DNA from: a virus
Strand: one strand, 5' to 3'
Length of the DNA: 31,615 nt
Virus record (IMG/VR): IMGVR_UViG_3300031999_006522
Coordinates: 1 to 31,615 of that record
Shown here piece after piece: positions 21,585 to 29,315 of the stretch; position 1 is the stretch's first letter, and each line of letters starts with the position of its first letter. Below the pieces are notes generated by a model. That model searched no databases. It saw only the letters and a program-made list of their open reading frames with translations, and was not told where the DNA came from. The position numbers and the translations under genes were made by a program.

Positions 21585-22295
21585 ATGGGAATCACGAAGA
21601 CTTACCGGCGGCGATTCCGAATGGGCATTGACCTGGACCTCTACACGCGGTTTGCCCAGGAGGTCATCGAGGGAATCGAAAATGACACTGTCAGCGTTTT
21701 CCGACCGGATGACGATCACGCTCTGGACGAGGTTTATGACGCAGAAGGGGCGATCCTTCTGGATGCCCGAGCCTCGTTGCCCGTGAGCCTTCGAGAATGG
21801 CTGCCGGTGGTCTGCCAGTTCATCCGATGGGAATCCGAGTGTGACAGGCAGATAGGGCGTGGCGGGGACGAGAAAGCGGTGGCCTATTACCGCAGCAATG
21901 CTGCAGAAGTGCTTTGGCCTGAGGAGGGTTTTGATGCCGCTGGCCCCGGTGCCTTGATTGCGGGGATAGTGTTGAGACGGGACAGGTGCATCGATGACGG
22001 TGCAAAGGACGAAGCCGCACAATGCGACCGCCTGCGGTTTGTGTTGGCCCACGAGCTGGTTCACGCCATCCATGCGATGCGGTTCGTGGTGCCTGCTTTC
22101 ATGGACTGGCGCGCATTTCGGCGGGAGGTTCTGCACGACGGCGGCCGTTGCGACCTTGTCGGCAGCAATCACAAGTTCCGCAGTGGGTTCCTGGACCGCT
22201 ACGGTACAGAGCTTGAGTTGGCCGAGGTTCTGGAGTTCTGGCCCTCGCAGGGCAAACGATGGTTCGAGGCTTGGCATACATCTGGCCCCAGCTGA
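21585..22295 (+). CDS. putative zinc metallopeptidase with HELVH motif (cargo gene 3)
   Basis: A 236-residue protein with HELVHAIH at residues 156-163 (RFVLAHELVHAIHAMRF), the HEXXH signature of zinc metallopeptidases. The two His would bind zinc, with Glu157 as general base; a downstream acidic residue in ELELAEVLEFW may supply the third ligand. The N-terminal half (MGIDLDLYTRFAQEVIEGIE and on) is of unknown fold. I chose the ATG at 21585 because the frame upstream merely crosses remnant B and the palindrome; the ATG at 21621 is an alternative. No signal peptide is apparent, so a cytoplasmic role is likely. In phage cargo, such proteins can be toxins or immunity proteases; here the role is unknown. 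Confidence 0.65.
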   Translation: MGITKTYRRRFRMGIDLDLYTRFAQEVIEGIENDTVSVFRPDDDHALDEVYDAEGAILLDARASLPVSLREWLPVVCQFIRWESECDRQIGRGGDEKAVAYYRSNAAEVLWPEEGFDAAGPGALIAGIVLRRDRCIDDGAKDEAAQCDRLRFVLAHELVHAIHAMRFVVPAFMDWRAFRREVLHDGGRCDLVGSNHKFRSGFLDRYGTELELAEVLEFWPSQGKRWFEAWHTSGPS

Positions 22296-22319
22296 CGCCG
22301 AGGACGACGCGGCTGAAGG

Positions 22320-22556
22320 CTAGGCGTATTCCTTGTCAATCCGCACTTGCTGGCAGTCCAGGCACCGGCACCGTCGGCGGATGATGGCGGTGTAGGGCGT
22401 GCTGTCGGCGCGGAGGCCGGCGCAGCGATTGACGACCTTGCCCCAGTACTCGCTCCGGCGGGAACTGCCGCACTTCGGGCAGTGCGACCGCTCGACGACC
22501 ACCACGTCTGTCGCGTTCTTGCTCCCCTTCGGACGACCGGGACCACGTTTCCTCAT
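22320..22556 (-). CDS. small zinc-ribbon/AT-hook-like protein (intact copy A)
   Basis: A 78-residue basic protein. RKRGPGRPKGSKN at the N-terminus resembles an AT-hook (GRPKGSKN), followed by a zinc ribbon: CPKC near residue 27 and CRCLDC near residue 65. These features suggest DNA or RNA binding. The ATG has a near-perfect AGGAGG 7 nt upstream, and the gene begins 11 nt after the terminase stop, so it is co-transcribed with terminase. Truncated relatives of its 3' end occur at 21426 and 20026. A packaging or regulatory role next to terminase is inference. Confidence 0.7.
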   Translation of the reverse strand: MRKRGPGRPKGSKNATDVVVVERSHCPKCGSSRRSEYWGKVVNRCAGLRADSTPYTAIIRRRCRCLDCQQVRIDKEYA

Positions 22557-22567
22557 CGCTTTTCCTC

Positions 22568-24829
22568 CTATGAGATGTAGGACACCCGCTTCCGTTTCCG
22601 TTTGACCTTCTTCGGCGCCGCGCCGCGAAAGAGCGAGACGCCGAGCATCGAGGCCGCGGCCGCGCAGCCCACGAGGCAATCGAGCCAGTGGTTATCGACG
22701 GCGCTCGCCTTGAGTTTCCACTCGTCCACCGTCCGGCCGCGCGCCTCGGTCCGCACGCGGTACTCGGCCGCAAGGTGTTCCGAAAGGAGCCGATGCTCTT
22801 CCGCCTTCGTGCCGAAAAGCGAGAGGCACCCCCGGTCGCCCATCGCCACGGCCAGCCGCGCGTGGACGAACGACTTCCAGTAGTTCGTATCGACGTGGAC
22901 GGTCCTCAGTTCCCGCGTGCCGTGGACGGCCGGCACGCGCCAGTAGTGGCCGTAGAGGTCGCCCTTGCGGCGCTTGTACTCGGCGAACGCCTTGCTCGAC
23001 GCCCCGACGCCGACGCCCTTGGAGGGCATGAGGACCTGGGACCGGCCGCTGCGGCGGATGGCGAGGTACACCGTGTCCGGCACGTACCCGGCGTCGATGA
23101 GGCACCGGCCGACCTGCATCACGGCCCCGTCGTCGCGCTTCCACTCGCGGGCAAGGTGCGCGTCGGTGAGGACTTTGAGGCCCGCGTGGATGGCGCCTTC
23201 CTTACCGGTTTTTGGCGCGGCCCGGGCCAAGGTCGCCCGTGCATCCCGCAAGGTGAAATACTGCCGCCGCTGGTCCGGGTGACTGCCGTAGTCGATGATG
23301 TGGCCAGTGAAGTCGTCCTCCCACGCCGCGACCATCCAGTAGAGCAGCCGGTCGTGCACGTCGATGAACATCGTGAGGTGGTTCGCTCCCAGCGGCACCT
23401 CGCCGCGCTTCCTGCCGTTGGTCTTCGCGGCGATCTCGTCGGCAGAGAGCAGCCCCTCGTCACCCTCGGCCACGGCAAGCGGCTCGTTCTGGTACTCGGC
23501 CCAGAACGCCTGCTCGTCGCGGAGTTTCAGGTTCATCGCGTGCTGGATGGCCGAGAGTTCGTCCGGGTTGTGACGCGCGGGCCAGGCGACGACGGCCCCC
23601 TCGTCCATCTCGGCCCGGTGCGCGGCGTAGAAGTCGGTGGCCTCGTGGCCGTCGCCGTCGGCCTTCAGGCTCTCGGCCCGGAGTTTGGCGTACTCGTCCC
23701 ACAACTTTTCGTTTGTGGGGAAGGCATAGACCATCTTCGTCCGTTCGCCCTGCCACTCCGGGTGCTTGTCGCGGTTCAGGATGTTGTCGGCCATGTCGCC
23801 GGGGCGGATGACGGTGGCGCAGAGGATGGCGGCGATCTTCTTGCCCGGCCCGGCCATGCCGAGGACATCGCCCGCCAGGAGGGCCTCGCGCCGGGCCGAC
23901 TGGGATTCGCTCCAGGCCGACTCGGTCGTCTGCGGGTCGTCGATGATCGCCAGGTCCGGCCGCACCACCTTGCCGTTGGCGAGTTTGTGTTTCTGGCCGC
24001 GGATGTTCCCGCCCTCCAGGCCCGTCACCACGAGAATGGCCCCCGACGATGTCGCGCCGGGCACAGTGGGCATGACCACCTTGTCCGCGGTCCAAAGGAT
24101 GCGGGTGGGGCGGCCGTCCAGGGTCTGGCCGCTGGCGCGGTTGTGGATGCGCTCCAGGCGCTGGATCGGATAGACCGCCTCGGGGAAGTCTTCCAGGAGC
24201 GCGTCGTTGCACTCGAACTCCGTCTTCATGGACTCCAGCATGGCCCGCGCCCGGTCGGCCGTCGCGCCGATGAGGCAGACGGAGCGGCGGTGGGCGTAGA
24301 GGGTGGCCCAGATGCAGGCGACCTCGGCCAGCGTCGTCTTGCCGCTGCCGCGCGGCATGGCCTGGGCGAACTGGCCACCGCGAAGGACAGCCGCCTCTAT
24401 TTTGGCGATGACCTTCAGGTGGTCGCCCGACCAGGCGAGCGTGAAGGCGGCCGGAAAATACATCTCGGCGAAGCGGCGGAAGTCCGACTCGCACGCCGCC
24501 CGCCGCTGGGGGTTCGCCACGTCGGGGAGGGGGGCGATGTCGCGGCCAGAGGCCGAGAGCCGTCGGTTCCGGGCGGCCGACGATTCACGCAGGGCGTCGT
24601 AGCCGGTGAGTTCCTCGCCGTCCGCGGCCGGGCCACGGCGTGCGTGCCACGCGGCTACGAGCCACGCGGCATAGGCGAGGACGTTGACGCGCGTCGAGTC
24701 GCCGACGCGGAGGCCCGCGCGGATGGTGTTGCGGCGGACCCTCGGCTCGCTCGTGACCTCGCCCAGGCGGGTCGAGTTCAGGAGGCCGGCGAGTTTGCCG
24801 GGCCGCATGATCTTCAGGTCAATGCTCAT
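22568..24829 (-). CDS. phage terminase large subunit (GpA type)
   Basis: A 753-residue DNA-packaging motor and nuclease. Walker A is PRGSGKT (159-165) after FAQAM. The Walker B-like segment is DLAIIDDP (292-299). The C-terminal half has MFIDVHDRLLYWMVAAWEDD, with the Asp expected in the RNase H-like nuclease, and a second acidic cluster CLIDAGYVPDTVYLAIRR. The end KKVKRKRKR is basic. I chose the ATG at 24829 because it overlaps the stop of the small upstream gene as ATGA; upstream sequence in frame is low quality. It is at the head of the late operon but separated from portal by the plus-strand cargo block. Confidence 0.9.
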   Translation of the reverse strand: MSIDLKIMRPGKLAGLLNSTRLGEVTSEPRVRRNTIRAGLRVGDSTRVNVLAYAAWLVAAWHARRGPAADGEELTGYDALRESSAARNRRLSASGRDIAPLPDVANPQRRAACESDFRRFAEMYFPAAFTLAWSGDHLKVIAKIEAAVLRGGQFAQAMPRGSGKTTLAEVACIWATLYAHRRSVCLIGATADRARAMLESMKTEFECNDALLEDFPEAVYPIQRLERIHNRASGQTLDGRPTRILWTADKVVMPTVPGATSSGAILVVTGLEGGNIRGQKHKLANGKVVRPDLAIIDDPQTTESAWSESQSARREALLAGDVLGMAGPGKKIAAILCATVIRPGDMADNILNRDKHPEWQGERTKMVYAFPTNEKLWDEYAKLRAESLKADGDGHEATDFYAAHRAEMDEGAVVAWPARHNPDELSAIQHAMNLKLRDEQAFWAEYQNEPLAVAEGDEGLLSADEIAAKTNGRKRGEVPLGANHLTMFIDVHDRLLYWMVAAWEDDFTGHIIDYGSHPDQRRQYFTLRDARATLARAAPKTGKEGAIHAGLKVLTDAHLAREWKRDDGAVMQVGRCLIDAGYVPDTVYLAIRRSGRSQVLMPSKGVGVGASSKAFAEYKRRKGDLYGHYWRVPAVHGTRELRTVHVDTNYWKSFVHARLAVAMGDRGCLSLFGTKAEEHRLLSEHLAAEYRVRTEARGRTVDEWKLKASAVDNHWLDCLVGCAAAASMLGVSLFRGAAPKKVKRKRKRVSYIS

Positions 24830-25050
24830 GGCCGCGCCGCCAGGTCCTTCTCCAGCCACGCCATCAGTTCCACGAGGTTCAGCCGGCCGTCGGCGGCGAC
24901 GGGCGCGCCGGCGGTGACGGCGGCTTGAATCATGTCGGCGGTGACGGTCCTTCCGCCGGCGGCCGAGAGCAGCCGCGCCGCGTCGTCCGGCGTCAGGGCC
25001 GCCGGGTCGAGCGTTTTCTGTTCGGCTCCTGCTAGGCTCGCGTCGGCCAT
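24826..25050 (-). CDS. small protein preceding terminase (possible small terminase/DNA-binding partner)
   Basis: A 74-residue protein (LDPAALTPDDAARLLSAAGG, then VTADMIQAAVTAGAPVAADG and LNLVELMAWLEKDLAARP), mainly helical. Short proteins of this composition often precede GpA-type terminases in prophages; a role as small terminase subunit or as a regulator is possible but unproven. Its stop overlaps the terminase ATG as ATGA, so the pair is coupled. It is the first minus-strand gene after the divergent intergenic region. Confidence 0.6.
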   Translation of the reverse strand: MADASLAGAEQKTLDPAALTPDDAARLLSAAGGRTVTADMIQAAVTAGAPVAADGRLNLVELMAWLEKDLAARP

Positions 25051-25135
25051 CGGTCGTCACCTCGCATCCGGAATTCCGGCCAGAATCTTCGCCCCTGTGC
25101 GTAACTCGCGCCCCGGGCGCCACTTACGGCAGCAC

Positions 25136-25160
25136 AAATTATGCGGATTCCTGCATATTT
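25136..25160. promoter_or_regulatory. operator-like AT-rich inverted repeat between divergent operons
   Basis: The 176-nt gap between the terminase operon and the plus-strand early genes contains one AT-rich island. TATGCGGA and TCCTGCATA (25140-25157) form an inverted repeat with one inserted base, extended by AAAT and ATTT flanks. Its position between divergent operons fits a repressor-binding site. No confident -35/-10 pair is visible on either strand here. Confidence 0.35.
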
Positions 25161-25226
25161 CGCCTTGCCTCGTGGCCAAACGCAGGCCATGATCCATGTG
25201 GTGGGGGGCGAACGAGGAGACGAACC

Positions 25227-25652
25227 ATGAGCACGCGAAGCCTGGTCGGGATGCAGACGAAGAACGGAATCGAGGCCATCTACTGCCACTTTGACGGGTA
25301 CCCGGAGCACCACGGTCCGATCCTCGTCCGCCACTACGCCACGGCCGATGCCGTGGCCGCCCTGCTGGACCTGGGCGACGTGAGCGTCCTCGGCCCGCAA
25401 CTCGGCCGGCGGCACAAGTTTGCCACGCACGACGAGAACGCCGAGGCGCAGGAATGGTGCCTGGCCTACGGGCGCGACCGGGGCGACAAGGACGCGGGCA
25501 AGCGAACCTACACGTCCGAGGCGGAGTTCCTGGCGGCCGCCCCGGACCGCTGGGCGGAGTACGTCTACCTCTTCCGCGACGGCCGCTGGTCTTTCCGAAA
25601 GGTCGGCAAGGACGAGACCTGGCAGCCGTTGGAGCGCGCTAACGCCGACTGA
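25227..25652 (+). CDS. conserved phage hypothetical protein (STRSLVG family)
   Basis: A 141-residue protein beginning MSTRSLVGMQTKNGIEAIYC, then HFDGYPEHHGPILVRHYATA and an LLDLGDVSVLG segment. I recognise the STRSLxG...YCHFDGYPE...LLxLGD pattern from many phage hypothetical proteins; its function is unknown. The ATG has AGGAG about 7 nt upstream. It is the first of three plus-strand small genes divergent from the terminase operon, consistent with early expression. The high GC third-position usage matches the phage core, unlike cargo gene 2. Confidence 0.7.
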   Translation: MSTRSLVGMQTKNGIEAIYCHFDGYPEHHGPILVRHYATADAVAALLDLGDVSVLGPQLGRRHKFATHDENAEAQEWCLAYGRDRGDKDAGKRTYTSEAEFLAAAPDRWAEYVYLFRDGRWSFRKVGKDETWQPLERANAD

Positions 25653-25739
25653 CCGGGCCCGCACGCGGAGCCTCGCCGCGAGGCGGGGCCGAGCGCCCGG
25701 GCCTGGGTGGGCCAGGCCGGAAACGAGGAGGACACGACG

Positions 25740-26099
25740 ATGGCCAAGATGACGGTGACGAAGAAGCAGGCCGAGCGGCTTTTGCCGCACGTGCGGGCGG
25801 CGGTAAAGGCGCTCCACGACGTTTGGGCCGAGTGCCGGGCGGTCGAACGGCTCCTGGATGTGGACCTCGATGGCCTGGAGGGCGTCATCCAGGACATGGC
25901 GGCGGGCCTGGACTTCCCGAACTCGGTGGATGCGAAGTACGTCCGGGAGGCGCTCGAGCCGCTGCTGGCGGAACTGGTGGACGCCAAGAGCGCCTGCCCG
26001 CGGTGCGGCGAGCGCCATCAGGACAACTTGGTCTGGCAAAAGGACGGGAAAGTGAAGTGCACGAACTGCGGCACGCAGTACGAACCGCCGGTCGCGTAG
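25740..26099 (+). CDS. small zinc-ribbon hypothetical protein
   Basis: A 119-residue protein. The N-terminal 80 residues are helical (KKQAERLLPHVRAAVKALHD and on), and the C-terminus is a zinc ribbon with CPRCGERHQ and, 15 residues later, CTNCGTQYEPP. This suggests a nucleic-acid-binding or regulatory role. The ATG at 25740 has GAGGAGG 8 nt upstream, preferred over an in-frame ATG at 25707. It is second in the plus-strand early group, 87 nt after the first gene. Confidence 0.65.
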   Translation: MAKMTVTKKQAERLLPHVRAAVKALHDVWAECRAVERLLDVDLDGLEGVIQDMAAGLDFPNSVDAKYVREALEPLLAELVDAKSACPRCGERHQDNLVWQKDGKVKCTNCGTQYEPPVA

Positions 26100-26153
26100 A
26101 TCGGCACACGAACCGCCCGGCATGACGCCGGGCCTAGCGAGAAGGAGCCTGTG

Positions 26154-26810
26154 ATGAAGAAGCACGAGGTGAAAGTGGGTGGGGTGTACCTGGCGAAGGT
26201 GTCGGACAAGGTCGTCCAGGTCCGCATCGACGGCGAGAGCCGGTTCGGCGGGTGGGACGCCACCAACCTGGCGACGAAGAAGAAGGTCCGTATCAAGTCG
26301 GCCCAACGGCTGCGGGGCGTGGTACGCCTTCCGGAGCCGACGGGCGTCCCGGGCCAAGCGGCGGCGACAGCCGACGCCACCAAGGGCGAGAAGGCCGCGA
26401 AGATCGATGCGTGGAAGAAGGAGGTCGCGGCAAAGGTCGCCCAGCCGGACTCGGCGCTCGACAAGGCCGTCGCGGACGCGAAGAACACCCGGGCCGCCAA
26501 GGTCGCGAAAGCCGCCAAGGCGAAGCAGCCGCGAAAGCCCGGATGCCTCGACGCGGCGGTTCAGGTCCTCGCCGACGCGAAGAAGCCGCTGCAGGCCGAC
26601 GAGATGGTGAAGCGCATGCTCGCCAAGGGCCTGTGGAAGACGAAGGGCAAGACGCCCGAGGCGACGCTGTACGCAGCCATCATCCGGGAGATCAGCGCGA
26701 AGGGCAAGGCCGCCCGCTTCCGCCGGGCCAAGGTGAGCGAGACGAAGGACGGCAAGGCCCATGCCCTGCGGGGCTACTTCGACCTGGCCGACGCCGACAA
26801 GAAAAAGTAG
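26154..26810 (+). CDS. HARE-HTH winged-helix protein
   Basis: A 218-residue protein with three parts: an N-terminal small beta domain (about 1-60, VGGVYLAKVSDKVVQVRIDG), a Lys/Ala-rich linker (60-128), and a C-terminal HARE-HTH domain (about 129-211) with CLDAAVQVLADAKKPLQADE, GLWKTKGKTPEATLYAAIIR, and KAARFRRA before the wing GYFDLAD. HARE-HTH domains couple chromatin or modified-DNA recognition to other activities. A link to modified phage DNA made by the nearby methyltransferase and Mom is inference. The ATG has AAGGAG 6 nt upstream. It is third of the plus-strand group and converges on the mom gene, sharing a hairpin region. Confidence 0.85.
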   Translation: MKKHEVKVGGVYLAKVSDKVVQVRIDGESRFGGWDATNLATKKKVRIKSAQRLRGVVRLPEPTGVPGQAAATADATKGEKAAKIDAWKKEVAAKVAQPDSALDKAVADAKNTRAAKVAKAAKAKQPRKPGCLDAAVQVLADAKKPLQADEMVKRMLAKGLWKTKGKTPEATLYAAIIREISAKGKAARFRRAKVSETKDGKAHALRGYFDLADADKKK

Positions 26811-26824
26811 AAGGCAGACGAGCA

Positions 26825-27616
26825 TCACGCGTCTCCTGGCACCCCAGCGCTCGCTGGGGTGCTCTTCGGGCGCTCACTGAGAAGTGGAGCGGCGTCTCGG
26901 AACTGCCCCGAGCCCTGGAACCTGGGTGGTTCCCGGATCGCTCTTGATCCCTCCGCCGCCCCCTCGCCGTTCTCGAACGTCCACACGCAGTCCTGCATCT
27001 TCGGGTACGCACGGCCCCACCGGACGGACGACTCCCTGAGCAACCGTTTCCGTTCCGCATGGCCGCAGAGAAACCGCACGTAACGGAACTGGCGACCGCG
27101 GACGCGCCGAAGGCCCACGCTCCGCGTGAAGGCCCGGTCCCTGCGGCCGCAGCGCGTGATAACCTGCCGCGGGTGGACGACCTCGTTCTCGGCGGTGACG
27201 TAGAACTCGGTGCGTATGAAGCCGCCATACCACCAGTTGTCCGCCTGGTAAACGTAGCCTGGCTTGCCGCGCATGCCGTCGGCCCAGGTGAAAAGAACGA
27301 CCCGGCGAGGTTCGGCTCGCTGGATGAACTCCCGGCAGAGCCTCAGGAACCGGCTCTCGCCATTGCGAGGTTCGGAGTCGAGCATGCAGAGGCGGTTGAG
27401 CTCGTAGTAGTCGGCCGTAGTGAGTGACGGAAAGAGCCGCTGGATGGTGTGCCGCGGGCGGACGCCGAAGCCCCACGACGCCACGCCCACGAGGTCGGTA
27501 TCCACGAAGCAGCCCAGCGAGAGCAGGCAGTGCGGCGGCACGCGCACGGCGTAGTGGTGCGCCGCCACGAACGACGCCATCAGGCTGCGCGGGATGGGTT
27601 CGACGTGGTAGGTCAT
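26825..27616 (-). CDS. Mom-family DNA adenine modification protein
   Basis: A 263-residue protein related to phage Mu Mom, which converts adenine in phage DNA to a carbamoylmethyl-type derivative and so blocks many restriction enzymes. Residues 70-135 carry the family hallmarks: YYELNRLCMLDSEPRNGESR, then VVLFTWADGMRGKPGYVYQA and DNWWYGGFIRTEFYV. The fold is GNAT-like. The last 50 residues after GRAYPKMQDC are Pro/Ser-rich and overlap a hairpin at the junction with the convergent gene. The ATG overlaps the upstream small Cys-rich gene's stop as ATGA. In Mu, mom is likewise translationally coupled to the small zinc-finger gene com. Confidence 0.85.
   Translation of the reverse strand: MTYHVEPIPRSLMASFVAAHHYAVRVPPHCLLSLGCFVDTDLVGVASWGFGVRPRHTIQRLFPSLTTADYYELNRLCMLDSEPRNGESRFLRLCREFIQRAEPRRVVLFTWADGMRGKPGYVYQADNWWYGGFIRTEFYVTAENEVVHPRQVITRCGRRDRAFTRSVGLRRVRGRQFRYVRFLCGHAERKRLLRESSVRWGRAYPKMQDCVWTFENGEGAAEGSRAIREPPRFQGSGQFRDAAPLLSERPKSTPASAGVPGDA
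26839..26862 (+). terminator. hairpin at convergent gene junction
   Basis: GCACCCCAGC (26839-26848) and GCTGGGGTGC (26853-26862) form a perfect 10-bp stem with a GCTC loop. It begins 29 nt after the HARE-HTH stop and lies within the 3' end of the mom-like gene. It plausibly terminates plus-strand transcription, although the following T run is weak. Confidence 0.5.
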
Positions 27617-27969
27617 TCGGTGTCCTGGCCTTCCCGCCTATTGGCGGCGGTGCCTCGCTCCCGGCCAAACGGACGGTACGGGTAGAGCGGGCATGCCGGC
27701 GCCGTGCAGCGGGCGACCTCCTGGCGGTCCCAGGAAACGCATTCCATGCAGAAGGCCTTCCCGGCGGCCGACAGGGAGCGACCGTGCATGGCTCGCAGGT
27801 AGGTCCGGCGGCAGGTTTCCGGCATGTCGGCGAGCCGCCGGGCAATGGCCGACTCCTGGTACGGCCCGAGGTCCAAGCGGGCCTCCTGCATCAATTCGTC
27901 AACGGATTTCGCTGACCGTTTGGCTGCCCGCGCCCGGGTTCGGTCTTCCATCGTGAGCGTCGTGGACAT
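27613..27969 (-). CDS. small Cys-rich (zinc-binding) phage protein upstream of mom
   Basis: A 118-residue protein. The N-terminal half is helical and basic; the C-terminal half carries FCMECVSWDRQEVARC and PACPLYPYRPFG, a C-x2-C...C-x4-C cluster followed by LYPYR. That motif is recurrent in phage hypothetical proteins. The ATG at 27969 has GGAGGAGGG upstream. Its stop overlaps the Mom ATG, so the two are translationally coupled. The arrangement parallels Mu com-mom, where Com activates mom translation, but homology to Com is not established. Confidence 0.65.
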   Translation of the reverse strand: MSTTLTMEDRTRARAAKRSAKSVDELMQEARLDLGPYQESAIARRLADMPETCRRTYLRAMHGRSLSAAGKAFCMECVSWDRQEVARCTAPACPLYPYRPFGRERGTAANRREGQDTE

Positions 27970-27986
27970 TTTGCCCTCCTCCTCTG

Positions 27987-29315
27987 TTAGCCTGCGGCCG
28001 TCACTGGCGACTGCCGCTCGGCCTTCTTGCCCGTGAACTGCTCGAACCGCTGGACGATGACATCCGCGTAGGGCGGGTCGAGTTCCATCATGAAGCACCG
28101 CCGGCCCGTCTTCTCGCAGGCGATGAGCGTGGACCCCGACCCGCCGAAGAGGTCAGCCACGTTCTCGCCCGCGCGCGACGAGTACTCGATGGCCCGGACG
28201 GCGAGTTCCACGGGCTTCTCCGTGAGGTGAATCATGCTGGCCGGGTTCACCTTCTTCACGCTCCACACATCGGTTGCGTTCGGCGGGCCGAAGAACTCGT
28301 GGCCCGCCCCCTCGCGCCAGCCGTAGAAACACCACTCGTGGTTGCCCATAAAGTCCTTCCTGGTGAGCACCGGGTGTTCCTTCACCCAGATGATGGACTG
28401 CGAGAAGTAGAGTTCGCATTCGCGCAGCGCCGGCGGATAGTTGGCACAGTTCGCGTAGCCGCCCCAGATATAGAAGGAGCGGCCGGGCAGGAGCACGCGG
28501 GCGAGTTGGCCGAACCAGGCCCGCAGCATCTCAGCGAAGGCCTCGTCCGAGACGAAGTCGTTGGCGAGCGGCCGATCCTTCGCCCGCATCTTCTTCGTCG
28601 TCCGGTGCTTCGTGCCCTGGCGCGCCACGTCGAACGACTGGTGGTGCATCAGGCCACGATGGGCGTCGGATGCCGGGAAGGATGACAGGCCCGCCGCGAT
28701 GGCGTTGTTCGAGCGCGGCTCGACGCGGACGTTGTACGGCGGGTCGGTGTTGACGAGGTGGATGGGCGCGCCGCCCAAGAGCCGGTCCACGTCCTTCACC
28801 TCGCCGGCGTCGCCGCACAGCAAGCGGTGCTGGCCGAGAATCCACAGGTCGCCCGGCTGCGTGACGGCTTCGTCCGGCGGCTCCGGCACGGCATCCGGGT
28901 CGGTGAGGCCTTCGTTGCCGGGCGGCGCCAGAATCTCCGTCAGATCGGCGTCCGAGAAGCCCAGGAGCGAGAGGTCGAAGTTCATGCCCCCGAGGTCCCT
29001 CAGTTCGACTGGCAGGAGGTCGTAGTTCCACTCGGCGATGCTCGCCGTCTGGTTGTCCGCGATGCGGTAGGCTTTGATCTGCGCGGGCGAGAGGTCCTTG
29101 GCGACGTGGACCGGCACCTGCTTGAGGCCCAACTTCTGCGCGGCCTTCCAGCGCGTGTGCCCGACGATGATGACGCCCTCGCCGTCCACCACGATGGGTT
29201 GGCGGAAGCCGAACTCCCGCAGCGACTTCGCTACAGCGTCCACGGCCTGGTCGTTGACGCGCGGGTTGCCCTCGTAGGGCCGGATGGCCTCGATGCTTCG
29301 CAGTTCAATCTTCAC
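27987..29315 (-). CDS. ParB-domain DNA adenine/cytosine-N4 methyltransferase
   Basis: A 442-residue fusion. Residues 1-90 are a ParB/Srx-like domain (NPRVNDQAVDAVAKSL, FGFRQPIVVDGEGVIIVGHT). Residues about 155-430 are a beta-type methyltransferase: DPPY at 191-194 (HLVNTDPPYNV) precedes the AdoMet-binding FGGSG at 390-394 (VADLFGGSGSTLIACEKTGR), an order typical of the beta class. Such ParB-methyltransferase fusions are common orphan phage modification enzymes. I chose the GTG at 29315 because AAGGAGG lies 5 nt upstream and residues before it are not conserved-looking. It protects or marks phage DNA; the target site is unknown. Confidence 0.9.
   Translation of the reverse strand: MKIELRSIEAIRPYEGNPRVNDQAVDAVAKSLREFGFRQPIVVDGEGVIIVGHTRWKAAQKLGLKQVPVHVAKDLSPAQIKAYRIADNQTASIAEWNYDLLPVELRDLGGMNFDLSLLGFSDADLTEILAPPGNEGLTDPDAVPEPPDEAVTQPGDLWILGQHRLLCGDAGEVKDVDRLLGGAPIHLVNTDPPYNVRVEPRSNNAIAAGLSSFPASDAHRGLMHHQSFDVARQGTKHRTTKKMRAKDRPLANDFVSDEAFAEMLRAWFGQLARVLLPGRSFYIWGGYANCANYPPALRECELYFSQSIIWVKEHPVLTRKDFMGNHEWCFYGWREGAGHEFFGPPNATDVWSVKKVNPASMIHLTEKPVELAVRAIEYSSRAGENVADLFGGSGSTLIACEKTGRRCFMMELDPPYADVIVQRFEQFTGKKAERQSPVTAAG

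Noticed and set aside
21426-22277. 283-residue minus-strand open frame
   Set aside because: Only its last part (zinc-ribbon remnant B) is protein-like; the rest is antisense to the HEXXH gene.
22688-24928. 746-residue open frame opposite terminase
   Set aside because: Antisense shadow; terminase motifs are unambiguous on the other strand.
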